Positions 7,828 through 10,800 of a stretch of 12,393 nt of DNA are shown here, piece by piece. The notes under the pieces were generated by a model. The model was not told where the DNA came from. It ran no database searches and worked only from the letters and a program-made list of their open reading frames with translations. This stretch comes from Baffinella frigidus. Its lineage: Eukaryota; Cryptophyceae; Cryptomonadales; Baffinellaceae. Made by a program: the position numbers and the translations under genes. The stretch covers positions 199,842-212,234 of the forward strand of contig MU646794.1 of assembly GCA_026770585.1 (NCBI GenBank), in the 5' to 3' direction. How positions within the stretch are numbered: the stretch's first letter is position 1; each line of letters starts with the position of its first letter.

Positions 7828-10800
7828 GGTGCAGGGTTCAGGGTTCAGGGCTAGAGGGTTAGGGGTTAGCCTGGCGGTCCACGCCCCCCCCCTCCCACTT
7901 CCGCGGTATCGTGTTTTCGATTTCTCTTTTTGGGTTCAGGGTGCAGGGTTGAGGGTTGAGGAGTTAGGGGTTAGCCTGGCGGTCGACGCCCTCCCCCTCC
8001 CGCGCGCGCGCCGCGCTCGCTGAGTCGGGATCCCGCCACGTCGACCGCACGTCAAACTGTTGCGTGTTCTTGTTTAGGATTTTAGTGTGCGGGGCGAGAC
8101 TCAATTTCAACCGCTTTTTATGCTATCTTAAGGGTGGTGACTCTCTTGTTTTGTGTTTCGTGTTTAGGATTTAAGGTTTAGGCGGCGATCGGCGGTGCAT
8201 TTTCCTGGGGATCCCGCCATGGAGAACGCACTTCAGTGCCGAGAACCGTGCCGCGTAAGTAACTCCGAGACCCTGAATGTTTCGAATCCCGAAATCGGAC
8301 AGCGCGCTGACAACCCACACAGCGGGCCACGAAGGGATTTTCGGTGCAAATCGGGCCATCTTTCCGTTACCGTATTCGTAGGAACCCCCGTATGCCTCTA
8401 CGGGTTGCCTACCGTAGGGTCGTAGGTCTTATCGCTTAGGGGTTATTCGAATTCTCTTCAAAGTCCGCTGTGTGGTTTGCCAGGGGTCTGAAAGTTGGCT
8501 GAATTTGCAACTTGTTTGGTTGATGATTGATCAACATAACGCGTGGTTCTCGTACCTTTATCCGAGGAACCCTATTTTTCTTTCGTTTCCTCGCAACGAA
8601 AATTACTACACAAATCGTTCTTGCTAGTAATATTAAACTATTTGCGTAGTAATTTTCGTTGGCCAGGAAATGAAAGAAAAATACGTTCCCCCGGATTAAA
8701 CTGGTCCCAAGTGTCCTTTTGCTCCTCCTTCGAGATCTGTCGGCGTTCTACGCTAGACGGGAAGGGGGTCAATCGCAAAAGTCAACTCCCACGAGGCCTC
8801 GAGTCAACTTTTACCACCTTCCCGGAATTTCCAGGAACCTGCCCGTACGGCAACTTTGGATTGACCACCATCACGTCTAAAGTAGAACCTAATTCCGGCG
8901 TTCCGTAGCACCCTACGGTACTGCCTACCGTAGCGTCCGACGGAATGCCAGAATCACTATGCCCTAAGCTCCAAACGCCCCAAGGTCTACCCCAATCCAA
9001 GAATGACGCGAAAGACTGAACACACCCTAAACACTAAACCCCATACCCGAAACCCCACCAGGAGGGGTCCCACGGGTGCGTGGGGTGCGGCGCGCCCCTC
9101 TACAAAGCCTCTGCCAAGTTCGACTCCGGCTGCGTAGTCCACTGTGTGGTTGGGCCGCGGGAGTTCTCGCTTCCCCTCAGACGGATATTAGGGTGGCGCC
9201 GGAATTAGGGTATGCACCCTTACCTGGTCCTTACCATCGAGATCCACCCGTCCTTATTCCCGTGTAGAGATATGTATGTATGTATGTATGTATGTACAGA
9301 TATGTATATATACTAAGTATAAGTTGGCCACGACCACAAGTAAACAACGGCAAAAGTGTTTGATTTTAATGGATCTGCAAAACGTAACGCGCGTGCCACC
9401 AACCACCAGAAGAGAACCAAATAAAAAAATGGCAGAATGGCCCCTGCAGAATAAAACCCTGAGGGATTAGTCTGCAGGGGAAATCAACTTTTGCTTTGGT
9501 TCACTTTTGGTGGCTGGTGATGGTTCTCGAACCTGGTCCCACGAGTCCTTGGCCTCCTCCATAGAGATTCGCCCATCCTTGTTCCCGTCCACTAGCTTGA
9601 ACCGCCCTTCCACCTGCTCGATTTTCGAAAGTTACAACAAAGAAAGGTACGACAAAGAAAGTTACCACACAATGACTTTTTAAAATACTAGCAAGATCGT
9701 GTTAAAATACTAGTAAGATCCTGGTGTGTGGCAAATGTCACTGCCGGGAAAACAGAGGTCCGACAGTTGAACCGCCCCTCCATCTGTTGTTGCTTTTCAA
9801 TGAAAGTTCCACACAGCGGGCTACGAAGGGATTTTCGGGCCAGATCGGGACACCTTGATGTTACGGTATCCGTTACGGTATGGAACCCCCCTATGTCCCC
9901 ACGGGTTGCCTACCGTAGGGTCCCAGGTCTCATCGCTTAGGGGTTATCCAAAATCCCTTCCAAATCCGCTGTGTGGTACTACACATCGACTTTAAAAATA
10001 CTAGTAAGATCCTTCCCGCGTAGTATGTTACTAAAAATGGCTTGACTATTCCGAGTAAGATCTTTTATGCATAGTAAAATTCGCTGCCGGGAAAACAGAG
10101 ATATGCCCGTCCTTGTTTTCCCGTCCACTAGCTTGAACCACCCCACACGAGAATGCTAGAGGGGCCTACATAAAACCGATGTGCTTTTAAATGTGGGCAT
10201 TTGTGTAGTAACTTTCGTTGATTGGTCACGTAACTAGCCATATATTGGCCAGGCGCGAGGTTGGAACACCCTATCCTGGTACAAATATTCACAACCCCAC
10301 ATGTAAATAGGCCCCTCTGGCATTCTCGAGTGGCCCCTCCACCTGTGGGCAACGAAATTTACTACGCAGTGGGCTTCGCAGATCGGTCCATTTATTTTCG
10401 TGGTAACAATTAGGAATTTCTCGCAACGAAAATTACTACACGATTGCTGTACTATTACTAGAATGATCATTTTCTGTGTAGTAACTGTCATTGCCGAAAC
10501 CAGAGATCCATTCGATCCTGGTTCCCGTCCACCAGCCTCCATTTGACCACTTAGCAGCCACCGGGGGCTTCACGGATACAGTCCATCTAAACTATTTGTA
10601 CTAGAATCTTATCCATTGCCTTGGATTCTAACCGCGTTTCCCCCGGATATCCTTTAGGTCCTTTGGGTTTTAATTTCTCCCAACATATGCCAACGACACG
10701 CCCTTCCGTAGAAAGGACTGCAGAGAAAGCATTTTTGCTCTCGGATCGCGTTTAGCTCTCCAGTGCAGAGGCTCGTGAGGAGGGGATACATGGGTGGTTC

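Larger units (their letters stand above)
7130..7906 (-). pseudogene. Five donor-side partial copies of exon e3 in tandem
   Basis: The copies lie at 7871-7906, 7660-7692, 7476-7510, 7334-7367 and 7130-7163. Each holds roughly the last 33-36 nt of e3 (codons for REGEGVDRQ or close variants such as WEGEGVNRE) followed by the splice position. The continuations after CAG are GCTAAC, GCACAC, GCTAAT and GATCCC; the last copy has GAG then GCTTAC. Spacing is about 106-209 bp, so this is a loose tandem array separated by heptamer and minisatellite DNA. A further shared block upstream of most copies (AAAAGGGAAA..CGAAACCCGA) shows that the repeat unit includes intron sequence. Confidence 0.75.

Noticed and set aside
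7130-8237. Mutually exclusive exon cassettes of the Dscam kind
   Set aside because: Only one copy per exon is complete; the rest lack an acceptor or a donor and could not be spliced as whole cassettes.
8543-8908. 121-codon plus-strand open frame
   Set aside because: It reads antisense through MITE-A copy 3 and the e2 relic; the peptide has no recognisable domain.
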